This document shows, piece by piece, positions 1-8,594 of a DNA stretch of 64,000 nucleotides (position 1 is its first letter; every line of letters begins with the position of its first letter). The notes under the pieces are model-generated. The model did not search any database. It saw only the letters and a list, made by a program, of their open reading frames with translations, and was not told the origin of the DNA. The stretch covers positions 207,295 to 271,294 of the forward strand of contig JBGAUW010000005.1 of assembly GCA_044228435.1 (NCBI GenBank). Reading direction: 5' to 3'. Made by a program: the position numbers and the translations under genes. The stretch comes from Bog-950 sp044228435 (GTDB lineage: Bacteria > Bacteroidota > Bacteroidia > Chitinophagales > LD1).

Positions 1-828
1 CAGCAGGTTAAGTACAAAGCTGGTAGGCAGCGTTTTAAGGCGGATAAAGCTGCCGCTTACTTTCTCTTTTACCACGTTGGTACTTAGCGATACTACGATG
101 AAAAACATCGCAAAAATAGTCCAGGCCGGTACATTGTGTTGGGTGGCGTTAGGTATTTTGCGGCTGCCATCTTTTGCGCTGGGCACCTGGGTAATTATCG
201 ATTTGTTATTCAGTATTTCCTGCTCCAGGCTATCGGGTAGCGGTTTATCGCTCATAGCCTTATACAATGCTTGCAGCACGGCCCGGTTTTCGGTAAACTG
301 CTGGGCGCTTTTAAGAGCGCCATTAACCGAAAGGCGGAAAGATTCCTGCAATACCGGGTTATAAAACATGCTTATGGGCGGTGTTTCTTTTACAACTATA
401 CCAGTGTCTTCCGGTTGTGGGTCTTTTAGCTGCATGCCAAACTCGGTTAGCGCCTTTCCGGTTAGTTTTTGCGCCTTAAACTTAAGCGCCGGTGTAAATC
501 CCTTAGGGATAGCTATGGCAATGAGAGCATCTTTGACGTGCATGGTATCGGTAAGCTGCTTATCGCTAAGCACAGAGTCTACCACCAGCATTTCGAACAT
601 GCCTATCTTTTGTATCGCATCAATAAACTCCGCGCTGCTCTCGCCGCCATCGCGGTTGCAAACCAGCATGGGCACCGTGTTGTCGTTTATCATCTTCATA
701 CTACTATTCTGTATACTGGTAATTACCACCACCAGCAACACGGGCATAAGGAACATAACCGCCAAAGCCGCTTTATCGCGCAGCATAATGCGTAGTTCTT
801 TTAATATGGCGGTTAGTAGTTTGTACAT
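1..828 (-). CDS. ABC-2 type transporter permease, partial (runs off the left edge)
   Basis: An open frame on the minus strand starts with ATG at 828 and continues without a stop for 276 codons to base 1, so the C-terminal part lies outside the window. The N-terminus carries one hydrophobic segment (about residues 20-42, AALAVMFLMPVLLVVVITSI). A soluble loop of about 200 residues follows, then a second membrane segment near residue 240 (WTIFAMFFIVVSLSTNVV) followed by KEKVSGSF. This order of one membrane helix, a large extracytoplasmic domain and then the helix bundle is that of ABC-2/ABC-3 membrane permeases of drug or lipid exporters. The ATPase lies just upstream (start of the permease 107 bp beyond its stop), so the two should form one exporter. 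In flexirubin loci such an exporter is thought to help move pigment or precursors; the substrate here is inferred from context only. Confidence 0.85.
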   Translation of the reverse strand, partial: MYKLLTAILKELRIMLRDKAALAVMFLMPVLLVVVITSIQNSSMKMINDNTVPMLVCNRDGGESSAEFIDAIQKIGMFEMLVVDSVLSDKQLTDTMHVKDALIAIAIPKGFTPALKFKAQKLTGKALTEFGMQLKDPQPEDTGIVVKETPPISMFYNPVLQESFRLSVNGALKSAQQFTENRAVLQALYKAMSDKPLPDSLEQEILNNKSIITQVPSAKDGSRKIPNATQHNVPAWTIFAMFFIVVSLSTNVVKEKVSGSFIRLKTLPTSFVLNLL

Positions 829-833
829 TTACC

Positions 834-881
834 TTACCCCTCTGCCTTCGGCATCTCCCCTCTCCTAAAGGAGAAGGGAGA
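834..881. repeat. Intergenic palindromic repeat, family 1, copy 1
   Basis: Between the ABC permease and ATPase genes lies a C/T-rich stretch with CTGCCTTCGGCATCTCCCCT, followed by CTCCT aaa GGAGAAGGG, which can fold as a hairpin. Nearly the same unit occurs in inverted orientation at 28405-28454. It is an intergenic REP-like element, not coding. Confidence 0.7.
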
Positions 882-935
882 ACCTCCGGAACAAAGTTTG
901 GTTGAATTATATTATCGAATCTGGTTTTGTAATCA

Positions 936-1682
936 TTAGTCTCTATAAGAATGTCCCGTTAAACTTAAAAACAACCCTTCCAACCCTTCCTGCTGGTGTT
1001 CTTTAAGCAGGGTAGGCAAATTATTTTGGGCAACTATTTTTCCTTCGTCCATTAATGCTACCTGGGTGCAAAGTGCCTCTGCCTCGCTTAAGTGGTGCGA
1101 GGTATAAATAAGGGTAGTGCCCCCGGCGTTTAGCTCTTTTAAATATTGAATAATAGCGTGGCGGCTTTGCACATCTACACCGGTGGTGGGTTCATCTAAA
1201 AACAAAATTTTAGGTCGATGGATAACACCAATGGCCAGGTTAACACGGCTTTTCATACCCCCCGAAAATTTCGATACCGCTTTATTGGCTACCTGGCTAA
1301 GCCCCAATACATCCAGCAGTTCTTTTGTGCGCTGTTTTGTTTCGCTGCGCGAAAGCCCCGCCCAGGCACCAAAAAACTCCAGGTTCTCGGCCGGCGATAA
1401 TTCCAAATAAAAGGAGTGATGCTGAGGCACAAAGCCAAAAAGCTTTTTTACTTGTTTACCGCCGGTGCTTATGTTTTCGCCCAACAATTGTATGCTACCT
1501 CCATTTGGGTTAAGCACACCGGTCATCAAATTCATAAGGGTTGTTTTGCCTGCGCCGTTGGGGCCAAACAAACCAAATCTTTCGCCCAAAGCCACCTGCA
1601 GGTTAAAGTTTTGCAACATAACCCCCGAGTTTTCGGCATACTGAAAATTGAGGTTTTGTATGTTAATGGCAATAGCAGACAT
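936..1682 (-). CDS. ABC transporter ATP-binding protein
   Basis: This 248-residue protein is a complete ABC ATPase. The Walker A motif is GPNGAGKT (residues 40-47), the Q-loop glutamine is near 87, the signature is SGGMK (140-144) and Walker B with the catalytic glutamate is ILFLDE (159-164), followed by an H-loop in SHHLSEAE. It has the length of the single-domain ATPases of ABC-2 exporters and should energise the partial permease encoded next to it. The gene starts 12 bp after the stop of the thioredoxin-like gene, which suggests co-transcription. In Bacteroidota flexirubin clusters, an ABC exporter near the DarA/DarB pair is a usual companion. Its exact cargo cannot be read from the sequence. 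Confidence 0.93.
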   Translation of the reverse strand: MSAIAINIQNLNFQYAENSGVMLQNFNLQVALGERFGLFGPNGAGKTTLMNLMTGVLNPNGGSIQLLGENISTGGKQVKKLFGFVPQHHSFYLELSPAENLEFFGAWAGLSRSETKQRTKELLDVLGLSQVANKAVSKFSGGMKSRVNLAIGVIHRPKILFLDEPTTGVDVQSRHAIIQYLKELNAGGTTLIYTSHHLSEAEALCTQVALMDEGKIVAQNNLPTLLKEHQQEGLEGLFLSLTGHSYRD

Positions 1683-1694
1683 ATGGTTAGGCGC

Positions 1695-2849
1695 TTACTT
1701 AGCCGCCTCTATCTTTTTAAGTAGTTTTTCTGTTTCGTCGGTTTTTTCGCCGGCTGCTTTGCCCAATTCAATTGCTTTTTTGGCATACACCTTAGCTTCT
1801 TTAAAATTCTGTGCCTTATAAAGTAGCGCAGCATATGTATCTGTGCTGGCGTATTCCTGCTTGCGTTGTACTACCGGTTTCATCCAGCCAACGGCCTTAT
1901 TAATAATGTCAGCATCGTCGCATTTTTCATATACCGTCCAGCTAAATCCGTTAATCTGGTTGCCTTCGCCGGGGTGTTTGGCTATGTAAGCTTCTACCTC
2001 TTTGCCATACAACGGCCAGTTTTGCACGCCCTCGTAATATTTTAAAAGTAAATAGTTTTTGTTGTCCTCTTTGTCTTCCGTTTGGTATTTTTCTGAGAAG
2101 TTAAGGGCAGTAGTTAAATCTTCGGGCGCTTTACTTTTAATGGCATCGCGCAGCAATTTGTCGCTTACAGAGTATACGGCAGCATCAATATCACCCTTGC
2201 CGTATAACTCTTCATACTTATTGCGGTTATCTAACAGTTGGCTGCGGTGTTTTTCGCTTAATAAACCTGCAAAAGTTACCAGCACATTGTAGTTAATCTC
2301 GCTAAAAAAATCTTTTTGTTCATCCAGGTAAGTATTTACAACAGCCGCTTCGGGGCGATTTTTTTTGCCACCAAAAACACTTTTATAAAAATCAGGAAAC
2401 GCCAAATCCACATCTACCGAAACACCGGCATAATCTTTTTTGCGGGCTGGGTCCAGTGCTTCTTTTAGCTTGCCTAAAAAAGTTGGTGGCTCCATGTAGC
2501 CGCTAATTTTGCTTACCAAATGCCCATCGGGCGAAAACACCAAGAAAGTAGGAAACGAACGAACGCGGTATTTCATAGCTACATTAATTCCGTAGTTATG
2601 TTCCATCTCTAACTTTAGCGGAACAAAATTCTCGCTCATATACTTTACAACTTCCTTATCCGGAAAGGTCTGCTTATCCATTACCTTACACCAATAGCAC
2701 CAGTCGGTATAGGCATCTACAAAAATGTATTTGTTTTTACTGCTTGCCTCTGTGCGGGCACGCGCCCAATCGTTATCGATAAACGAAATGGTTTGGGCCT
2801 GGCTGGTTAGCACAAAAAAAACTATCGGTAAAAAAAACAGTTTCTTCAT
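1695..2849 (-). CDS. Secreted thioredoxin-fold protein with TPR-like C-terminal half
   Basis: The 384-residue product begins with a signal peptide (MKKLFFLPIVFFVLTSQAQ) and so acts in the periplasm or at the outer membrane. Residues 25-130 form a thioredoxin-like domain with the redox motif CYWC at 51-54 in the context DWCYWCKVMD, as in the thioredoxin_7/DsbD-gamma-like group. The remaining 250 residues look helical, with a TPR-like end (TYAALLYKAQNFKEAKVYAKKAIELG). Such two-part proteins are common in Bacteroidota and are generally called thioredoxin family proteins; their reducing or oxidising role is not known. The gene lies between the BtrH_N gene (66 bp gap) and the ABC ATPase gene (12 bp gap), in one leftward array with darB. 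Confidence 0.88.
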   Translation of the reverse strand: MKKLFFLPIVFFVLTSQAQTISFIDNDWARARTEASSKNKYIFVDAYTDWCYWCKVMDKQTFPDKEVVKYMSENFVPLKLEMEHNYGINVAMKYRVRSFPTFLVFSPDGHLVSKISGYMEPPTFLGKLKEALDPARKKDYAGVSVDVDLAFPDFYKSVFGGKKNRPEAAVVNTYLDEQKDFFSEINYNVLVTFAGLLSEKHRSQLLDNRNKYEELYGKGDIDAAVYSVSDKLLRDAIKSKAPEDLTTALNFSEKYQTEDKEDNKNYLLLKYYEGVQNWPLYGKEVEAYIAKHPGEGNQINGFSWTVYEKCDDADIINKAVGWMKPVVQRKQEYASTDTYAALLYKAQNFKEAKVYAKKAIELGKAAGEKTDETEKLLKKIEAAK

Positions 2850-2915
2850 AGTAAGTGTTTTGTCAATAATACAAAGGAATCCTCAATTATGTATTGGAAC
2901 TATGCTTGCCAACGT

Positions 2916-3929
2916 TTACTTCCACTTAATTTTTTGCAGAGCTTTAAAAGCCTCTTTTTCTTTGGAAGCAATTTGCAACAGCATATCGCCCATGGTGTTA
3001 AAATCCTGCTGTTCCGATAGGCGGCCTTTGTAAATTGCCGAAGCCTGCACCGATGATGCACGCCACAAATCACCAATGGCCGTAAATTGTTTTGAAATAG
3101 TTAGCAGTTCGTCTTTGGGTACATAAGCATGTGCCTGCTGCAAAAAGGCAGCATATACAAAGCGGAAACCAGCACCACCGGTGCCTATCTCTTCGCCCAT
3201 TCGCACCAGTTGTGCCAGGTAAATACCGCCTTTGCGCGGGCCTAAACTTTCGCGCCAGGTTTTAATGCGACCGGCTGTAAAGCGTATACCGGCTACACCT
3301 AAAATAGGCACCGGTGTTTCGGTCATAAACCAAGCGGCATGTTTAATGCCTTTTACAATAGCTCCTTTAATTTGCTCGTTGCTTACTGCTTTGCGCTCGC
3401 GCGGGTAGTAAATTTGCCCGTTAGGCGCCAGCGCACCCTGCGCAAAACGCACGCGCTCTAAATCGTGCGCGCTAAGGGTGGTTACTGTTTCCATTACAGG
3501 GTCGCTTACCAAATAGTTATCGCCCTCTTTACCGTAAACCACCAAATTATGCGCATTAAAGTGAAAGCGAAACTCTTTAGGGAAATAGGTAAGGTAATAC
3601 ACGCCCACCTGGCAACCGGCCGGTTGATTATTGGCCAGGCAATTATCTAAAAACTCCTGGGCCTTTTGTTTGCTGCTAAAGGTTTTACGCTCTACCGGTA
3701 CACCCAATGCGCGGCAGGTACGTGTAAAAATTTGGCCGGGCATGGTACGGAAAGAGATGGCCGGTCCGCCGTTAATTTTCATAAACGGTATGTGTATGTA
3801 AAATATACCCGAGCCTATACCAAATGCCAGGGGTTCGGTTATTTGATTCATACCCGCAAAGCGCAACAGGTTAGTGGTAACTCCGTTTTCGCAGTGGGCC
3901 GATTGTATATGTTCAAAGTCTATTTGCAT
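2916..3929 (-). CDS. BtrH N-terminal domain protein (butirosin-BtrH-like)
   Basis: The 337-residue protein fits the BtrH_N family. It begins with the segment HCENGVTTNLLRFAG, containing the conserved Cys (residue 13) expected of a thiol acyltransferase, and has a later His-Asn-rich segment (FNAHNLVVYG, about 128-137). BtrH in butirosin biosynthesis transfers an acyl chain from an acyl carrier protein to an amino-sugar. Members of this family recur in flexirubin/aryl-polyene loci of Bacteroidota, where an acyltransfer that joins the polyene acid and the dialkylresorcinol would be a sensible job, although this has not been shown for this protein. There is no signal peptide, so it is cytoplasmic. 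The C-terminal 120 residues correspond to the DUF4872-like part. Confidence 0.82.
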   Translation of the reverse strand: MQIDFEHIQSAHCENGVTTNLLRFAGMNQITEPLAFGIGSGIFYIHIPFMKINGGPAISFRTMPGQIFTRTCRALGVPVERKTFSSKQKAQEFLDNCLANNQPAGCQVGVYYLTYFPKEFRFHFNAHNLVVYGKEGDNYLVSDPVMETVTTLSAHDLERVRFAQGALAPNGQIYYPRERKAVSNEQIKGAIVKGIKHAAWFMTETPVPILGVAGIRFTAGRIKTWRESLGPRKGGIYLAQLVRMGEEIGTGGAGFRFVYAAFLQQAHAYVPKDELLTISKQFTAIGDLWRASSVQASAIYKGRLSEQQDFNTMGDMLLQIASKEKEAFKALQKIKWK

Positions 3930-3936
3930 TTCAAAA

Positions 3937-3976
3937 GATTACACCGCTTACGCGGTCGATTACGCAGATAAATACA
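3937..3976 (+). repeat. Intergenic repeat, family 2, copy 1
   Basis: The unit reads CCGCTTACGCGGTCGATTAC followed by GCAGATAAATAC. It contains a small hairpin (CCGC ttac GCGG), and nearly the same unit occurs inverted at 4512-4547. The repeats flank the small unknown gene at 4031-4429. Confidence 0.6.
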
Positions 3977-4030
3977 TTTGATAAAGGCAGGATGAATACA
4001 AATAGTGTTCTCCCGATTCTATCTTTTTAG

Positions 4031-4429
4031 TTACGGTTTAAAATTCTTTAAATCCTCTATAGTTATATCAAAGGCCGTAGCATACTTCTGCAGCTTACTA
4101 TCCGATAGGTTTTTAAACACTTCGGGTTTAAGGTGCCTTTTAATAGTCCATTGCCAAAAACCGGTATATGCAGCTACTATGGGTAAGTCCATCATATTCA
4201 ATTCCATAAAAACAAGTATTGGGCTTGCCTCGCCTTTTTTTACTTTTTCGCGCGCATCGGCAGTTCGTGCTTCAGCCTCCTGCCAGGTAATGCCAAGGGC
4301 ATCAGCTTTTACCTGCCAGCCACGGCTAAGCGCGGTTGTGTAGTCGCCTTTATCATCTACCGCGTAGCAAACTTCTTTAGTAAATTTATCCAGCGGGCTT
4401 GGGTCCTGGGGTACTTCGCTTTGCTTCAT
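4031..4429 (-). CDS. Small uncharacterised protein of the pigment locus
   Basis: A 132-residue soluble protein with no signal peptide or membrane segment. I do not recognise a domain. It has a charged helical middle (ARTADAREKVKKGEASP, about 54-70), a conserved-looking segment GFWQWTIKRHLKPEVF (about 92-107) and a C-terminal helix ending LKNFKP. It lies between darB and the BtrH_N gene with the same orientation, and both flanks carry copies of a short repeat, so the gaps on either side (101 and 123 bp) are longer than usual within the array. Its position suggests a role in pigment assembly, but nothing in the sequence proves that. Confidence 0.75.
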   Translation of the reverse strand: MKQSEVPQDPSPLDKFTKEVCYAVDDKGDYTTALSRGWQVKADALGITWQEAEARTADAREKVKKGEASPILVFMELNMMDLPIVAAYTGFWQWTIKRHLKPEVFKNLSDSKLQKYATAFDITIEDLKNFKP

Positions 4430-4431
4430 TT

Positions 4432-4547
4432 GATTACGCAGATTAAATACATGTGATTAATGGATGAATGCAAAGACAAAATAAAGTAAAAAAACCATCG
4501 GTGTAATCCCGGTATTTATCTGTGCAATCGACCGCGCAGGCGGTAAC
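4432..4547. repeat. Intergenic repeat, family 2, inverted pair
   Basis: Left arm 4432-4450 (GATTACGCAGATTAAATAC) and right arm 4512-4547, whose reverse complement begins GTTACCGCCTGCGCGGTCGA and ends TTGCACAGATAAATAC. The arms are imperfect inverted copies about 60 bp apart. The right arm matches the unit at 3937-3976 in opposite orientation with few differences. Confidence 0.6.
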
Positions 4548-4552
4548 GGAGT

Positions 4553-5701
4553 TTAGCAAACAGTAAGGTAAGCATACACATAGGCAAAGCGGGCACTTTC
4601 GGGTACCATTAAAAGCAGCTTTTGGCCTTTTTGCAATTTGCCTTTGCTTAGCAGCTCATCTATCATCAGGTATACGGAACCTGCGCCTACGTTACCAACC
4701 TCACTTAAGTTACTAAACCACTTTTCGGCAGGTATGCCTATGCCTTTTTCTTCCAGCTTGGCAGCAATTTTTTTTCTAAAAAACTCGCTCGAAATATGCG
4801 GAAGGAAATAATCCAGCTCCGAAATTTTAAGCCCCTTAGTTTCTATAATGTTCTTCAGGGTTTCGTAGCCCAACTCTACTATATACTTATCCAGCAGCTT
4901 TACATCCTGTTTCATAGCAAATACTGATTTGCCACTTATTTCTTCAGCCGTAAACTCCATATAGCTTTGCAGGGTGCCATCGCTTCGTTTATCGCTGCCC
5001 TGGTACATACAGGTATCTACCATGTGCGCATACGATGCGCTCTGCATCCATTCTATACGTAATGAAAGCCCCTCCTCATTTTTCTTGTCTGATACTAAAA
5101 AGGCGCCTGCGCCATCGCTTAGCATCCAGCGCAAAAAGTCTTTTTCAAAAGCCAGGTAAGGGTTGGTTTCCATTTCGCCCAGGCTTTTGGCTTCTTCTTT
5201 AAAGCTATCGGCGCACATAAGGCGCGAAGTGCGTTCAGAACCCGTTGTTACCGCGGTGTTTACCTCACCCGTTTTTACCGATAAGTAAGCATACTTTAAA
5301 GCCATAAGGCCCGCGCAGCAGTTGCCGGCAGGGGTAAGTACTTCAACAGGCCCGGTTTCGGGCAGCCAGCCGTGCACCATTATACCATGTGCCGGCATTA
5401 TCTGGTCGGGCGATGAGGTGCCACAAGCCAAAAGCTGAACCGATTTAAGTTCTTCGGGGTTATTTTTAAAAAGTTCACGCACGGCTAACGATGCCAACTG
5501 GGCGTTGGTATGCGTGGCTTTTCCGCCCTTCTCGAGTGCGTAAAACCTGCGCTTAATGCCATTGTTACGCAACACAATACCCTTCGATTTGCTGGGCTTG
5601 CCATTAATTAATCCCAAATAAGCTTCCATCTCGTCGTTCGAAACGGGGCTATTTGGAAAAAAGTGCGCGGCACGCGTTATATATACTTCCTTAAATGACA
5701 T
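4553..5701 (-). CDS. darB: DarB-type ketoacyl-ACP synthase (dialkylresorcinol biosynthesis)
   Basis: The 382-residue protein has the length and fold of KAS III enzymes. The apparent catalytic triad is Cys129 in GNCCAGLMALKYA, His302 in FLPHISS and Asn337 in SEVGNVGAGS. It fits the DarB/StlB group, which condenses a beta-ketoacyl with a second acyl precursor to give a cyclohexanedione that DarA then aromatises to a 2,5-dialkylresorcinol. This alkylresorcinol is the half of flexirubin pigments that is esterified to an aryl polyene. The gene is the first of a leftward array and is divergent from darA across 230 bp, an arrangement that supports the assignment. Other KAS III paralogues in Bacteroidota make fatty acids (FabH), but the neighbouring darA and halogenase-like genes favour DarB. 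Confidence 0.9.
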   Translation of the reverse strand: MSFKEVYITRAAHFFPNSPVSNDEMEAYLGLINGKPSKSKGIVLRNNGIKRRFYALEKGGKATHTNAQLASLAVRELFKNNPEELKSVQLLACGTSSPDQIMPAHGIMVHGWLPETGPVEVLTPAGNCCAGLMALKYAYLSVKTGEVNTAVTTGSERTSRLMCADSFKEEAKSLGEMETNPYLAFEKDFLRWMLSDGAGAFLVSDKKNEEGLSLRIEWMQSASYAHMVDTCMYQGSDKRSDGTLQSYMEFTAEEISGKSVFAMKQDVKLLDKYIVELGYETLKNIIETKGLKISELDYFLPHISSEFFRKKIAAKLEEKGIGIPAEKWFSNLSEVGNVGAGSVYLMIDELLSKGKLQKGQKLLLMVPESARFAYVYAYLTVC

Positions 5702-5931
5702 TACCCATGGGTTACTTAAAAATGCTTACTTTTTTAGAGGTGCGAATGAACATATACTATTTAACGATACAAAACAATTTTTAAAAAAACTTGTATGATG
5801 TAAATTAGCATCCCCACTTAAAAAAGAAGGGCGGTTAAACGCATACAATTAATATTTTCGCCTTAAGCCGAAAGAGCATAAACAAATTTGTATTCAAATT
5901 GTTTAGCTATCAGCATTTTGGCTAAAAAGCT
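5702..5931. promoter_or_regulatory. Divergent promoter region between darB and darA
   Basis: This A/T-rich 230 bp gap separates two divergent genes and must hold promoters for both directions. I could not find a clean TTG-N19-TAnnTTTG pair in either direction. A short imperfect palindrome ACAAATTTGTATTCAAATTG lies about 40 bp before darA (around 5883-5902) and could be an operator, but this is a weak suggestion. Confidence 0.4.
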
Positions 5932-6831
5932 ATGAGCAAAAAGGTATTGGCCATTTATTATTCCCAATCGGGGCAACTAACCGAAGTTGTTAATTCTTTT
6001 GTGGCGCCCTTTACCCAGGCTGGTGTTCGGGTAGAAATTGTACGTGTAAAACCAGTTAACGATTTTGCTTTTCCGTGGAATTCGAAACGCTTTTTTGATG
6101 CCATGCCCGAGAGTGTACTGGCTAAACCAGCCCCTTTGGAACCCTTTACTTTAGCCGAACAAAAATACGACCTGGTGGTGTTTGCTTACCAGCCCTGGTA
6201 CCTATCGTTAAGCATACCTTCTAACTCTATTTTGGCCGATGCGCGCTTTAAAGCGGTTTTAAAAAACACCCCTGTGGTTACCTTAATAGGGGCCCGCAAC
6301 ATGTGGATTAGCTCGCAGGAAAAACTGAAAAAAGTTTTAAAGGAAGCAGGCGCTAATCTGGTGGGTAATGTTGCACTTGTGGACAAAAATTCGAACCTGG
6401 TAAGTGCTGTAACCATACTGCACTGGATGATGGGCGGTAAGAAAACGCAATATTTGGGCGTGTTTCCAAAACCCGGCATACAGGATGAGGACATAGCCAA
6501 TACCCAAAATTTTGGCCAAACGGTGCTGTCGTTTTTACAAAAAGGAAACTTTGAGGGGCTTCAGCAGCAATTAGTTAGCCAGCATGCTGTAGAAGTAAAG
6601 CCTAACCTGATGTTTATAGAAGAACGTGCACCCCGTTTGTTTTCTATTTGGGCTAACCTGATTAGTAAACGTAAAAACCGCGAAGCATGGTTGGTGGTGT
6701 TTAAATATTACCTGTTATTTGCATTGTTTATTGTGGCGCCGGTGGTATTAACCATTAATGCTGTGTTTTTCAGACCATTTTTTACCAAAAAGGTCGCTCA
6801 AAAAAGGAACTATTATTTAGGATTATCTTAA
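5932..6831 (+). CDS. darA: DarA-type dialkylresorcinol condensing enzyme
   Basis: This 299-residue protein begins with a flavodoxin-like nucleotide-binding element (LAIYYSQSGQLTEV, residues 6-19) and continues with a flavodoxin-like fold containing YQPWYLSLSIPSN (about 86-98) and GARNMW (about 120-125). It matches the DarA family, which aromatises the cyclohexanedione made by DarB to the resorcinol. A hydrophobic helix near residues 259-280 (YLLFALFIVAPVVLTINAVF) suggests association with the membrane. The gene is followed 19 bp later by the flavin-dependent halogenase-like gene, with which it very likely forms a transcription unit. A TAAATTTG box at 6836-6843 before the next gene fits the Bacteroidota -7 consensus, but no matching -33 element is seen. 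Confidence 0.9.
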   Translation: MSKKVLAIYYSQSGQLTEVVNSFVAPFTQAGVRVEIVRVKPVNDFAFPWNSKRFFDAMPESVLAKPAPLEPFTLAEQKYDLVVFAYQPWYLSLSIPSNSILADARFKAVLKNTPVVTLIGARNMWISSQEKLKKVLKEAGANLVGNVALVDKNSNLVSAVTILHWMMGGKKTQYLGVFPKPGIQDEDIANTQNFGQTVLSFLQKGNFEGLQQQLVSQHAVEVKPNLMFIEERAPRLFSIWANLISKRKNREAWLVVFKYYLLFALFIVAPVVLTINAVFFRPFFTKKVAQKRNYYLGLS

Positions 6832-6850
6832 CCCATAAATTTGTTATAGC

Positions 6851-8527
6851 ATGAAAAATTACGATGTTATAGTTTTAGGCGGCGGATTAGCAGGCCTTGC
6901 TATTTCTATTCAGTTAAAACTAAGCAAACCGGATATTAAAATACTAGTGCTGGAGCGTCGCAAAAGCGTTGCACCAACCTCGGCCCACAAAGTGGGCGAG
7001 AGCACGGTAGAACTAGCCAGCTATTATCTGCGCCATGTGCTACAGTTAAAAGACTACTTAGAAAAGCATGAGTTGCCAAAGTATGGCCTGCGTTTCTTTT
7101 TTAAATCGCACACTAAAGAGGTGATCGATTCGCGCGTAGAATTAGGACCCCGCAAATGGCTTTATACTCCAAGCCACCAGCTAGACCGTGGCACCCTCGA
7201 AAACCACATGGCCGAAAAAACTGCTGGTTTAGGTACAGACTTCTTATTAGATGCCGTTGCTAAAGATGTTGATTTTGGTAAAGAGAGCAGCACCGTTACC
7301 TATACGCACCATGGCGAAGAAGTTAAAGCAACTGCCCGTTGGGTGGTAGATGCTACCAGCCGCAATAGTTTCCTTAAACGCAAGTTTGATTTTGCTAAAC
7401 CTATGGAGCACCACAGCAACGCTGTTTGGTGGCGCTTAAAAGGTGTAATTGACATTACCGACTGGAGCGATAATGAAGAATGGAGAAACTACCCCGAAGT
7501 AAAACTGCGCTACTTAAGCACCGTTCACTTTTTAGATAAGGGTTACTGGGTTTGGGTTATTCCGTTGGGAAGTAAAAATACCAGCATCGGTATAGTAGCC
7601 GACCCTGCTGTACACCCTTTTGAAACATTTGATACATACGAAAAAGCGCTTGAGTGGTTGAAGGTAAACGAGCCTTTGTGCTACAAAATGCTGGAGCCCG
7701 AAACACCCAACAAAATGGACTTTAAAATATTAAAGCATTTTGCGCACAACACGGGCCGCTTGTATGATGGTGGTATGCGTTGGGGTGTAACCGGCGAAGC
7801 CGGCGCCTTCCTCGATCCTTTCTATTCACCGGGCAGCGATTTTATTGCCATGAACAACACCTGGTTAAGCGATTTGATTTTACGCGAGTTGGGCGGAGAA
7901 GATGTGCAGTTCCGTGCAGAAATTTACGAGCAAACGCACCTGGCATTGGTTGAAAGCTGGATTCCGATTTATCAGAACAAGTATCTGCTTATGGGTAATG
8001 CGCAGATTATGACGGCCAAAATTCTGTGGGATTGGGCTATCTATTGGGCGGTGCCTTCGCTGCTGTTTACCAATAAGGCTTTTACCGATTTACGCATGCT
8101 TAAGCAGCTGTTTACAACCCCTAACAGCCTGGGCCAAAAATTCAGAATGCTGCATAACCAAATGCAGAAACTGTTCCTTGACTGGGCGCCTTACGATACA
8201 GAAATTTTTGAAAGAAAGTTTGTTGACCCTATTGACCTTAGCTATATGCTCGATTTCCAATCGAACATTAACACACAGTACGGCGATAAATTGTTAGAGC
8301 AAATTGCCACCAACATAGGTATACTTGAAAAAGTAGCTGCCGAAATTTTCCGTCGCGTAAGCCACCATGCCAAAGGCACACCGCTGGATATGGCAGTTAA
8401 CCCATATACCATGGATTTAGAAAATCCGCTACCGGCGCATAACGATGATTTAAATATTCCGCGCGATGAAAAAATTATCCGCGATGTAGACACCCTGTGG
8501 TTTTATAGCATAGCCCAACCGGCTTAA
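6851..8527 (+). CDS. FAD-dependent halogenase-like oxidoreductase
   Basis: The 558-residue protein has an N-terminal Rossmann FAD-binding motif GGGLAG (residues 10-15) and the halogenase-type motif WVWVIP at 233-238, which matches the WxWxIP signature of tryptophan and phenolic halogenases. The segment KVGESTVE (47-54) corresponds to the GEAT/GEST stretch next to the active site, and Lys85 in FFFKSH lies close to where the catalytic lysine is expected. Flexirubins of several Bacteroidota are chlorinated on the aryl ring, so ring halogenation of the pigment is a reasonable role. The family also includes related oxidases without halogenating activity. A clear terminator follows the gene, which marks the end of the darA unit. 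Confidence 0.85.
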   Translation: MKNYDVIVLGGGLAGLAISIQLKLSKPDIKILVLERRKSVAPTSAHKVGESTVELASYYLRHVLQLKDYLEKHELPKYGLRFFFKSHTKEVIDSRVELGPRKWLYTPSHQLDRGTLENHMAEKTAGLGTDFLLDAVAKDVDFGKESSTVTYTHHGEEVKATARWVVDATSRNSFLKRKFDFAKPMEHHSNAVWWRLKGVIDITDWSDNEEWRNYPEVKLRYLSTVHFLDKGYWVWVIPLGSKNTSIGIVADPAVHPFETFDTYEKALEWLKVNEPLCYKMLEPETPNKMDFKILKHFAHNTGRLYDGGMRWGVTGEAGAFLDPFYSPGSDFIAMNNTWLSDLILRELGGEDVQFRAEIYEQTHLALVESWIPIYQNKYLLMGNAQIMTAKILWDWAIYWAVPSLLFTNKAFTDLRMLKQLFTTPNSLGQKFRMLHNQMQKLFLDWAPYDTEIFERKFVDPIDLSYMLDFQSNINTQYGDKLLEQIATNIGILEKVAAEIFRRVSHHAKGTPLDMAVNPYTMDLENPLPAHNDDLNIPRDEKIIRDVDTLWFYSIAQPA

Positions 8528-8547
8528 TATATAAACTGAATATTTGT

Positions 8548-8588
8548 AAGGCACCCGAGGTTAAAACTTCAGGTGCCTTTTTTTATTT
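8548..8588 (+). terminator. Rho-independent terminator after the halogenase-like gene
   Basis: Stem AAGGCACC / GGTGCCTT (8548-8555 with 8572-8579), extended inward by GAGG/CTTC across a mismatch, followed by a run of T. It closes the darA unit and precedes the GNAT gene by only a few bases. Confidence 0.88.
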
Positions 8589-8594
8589 TTAGGT

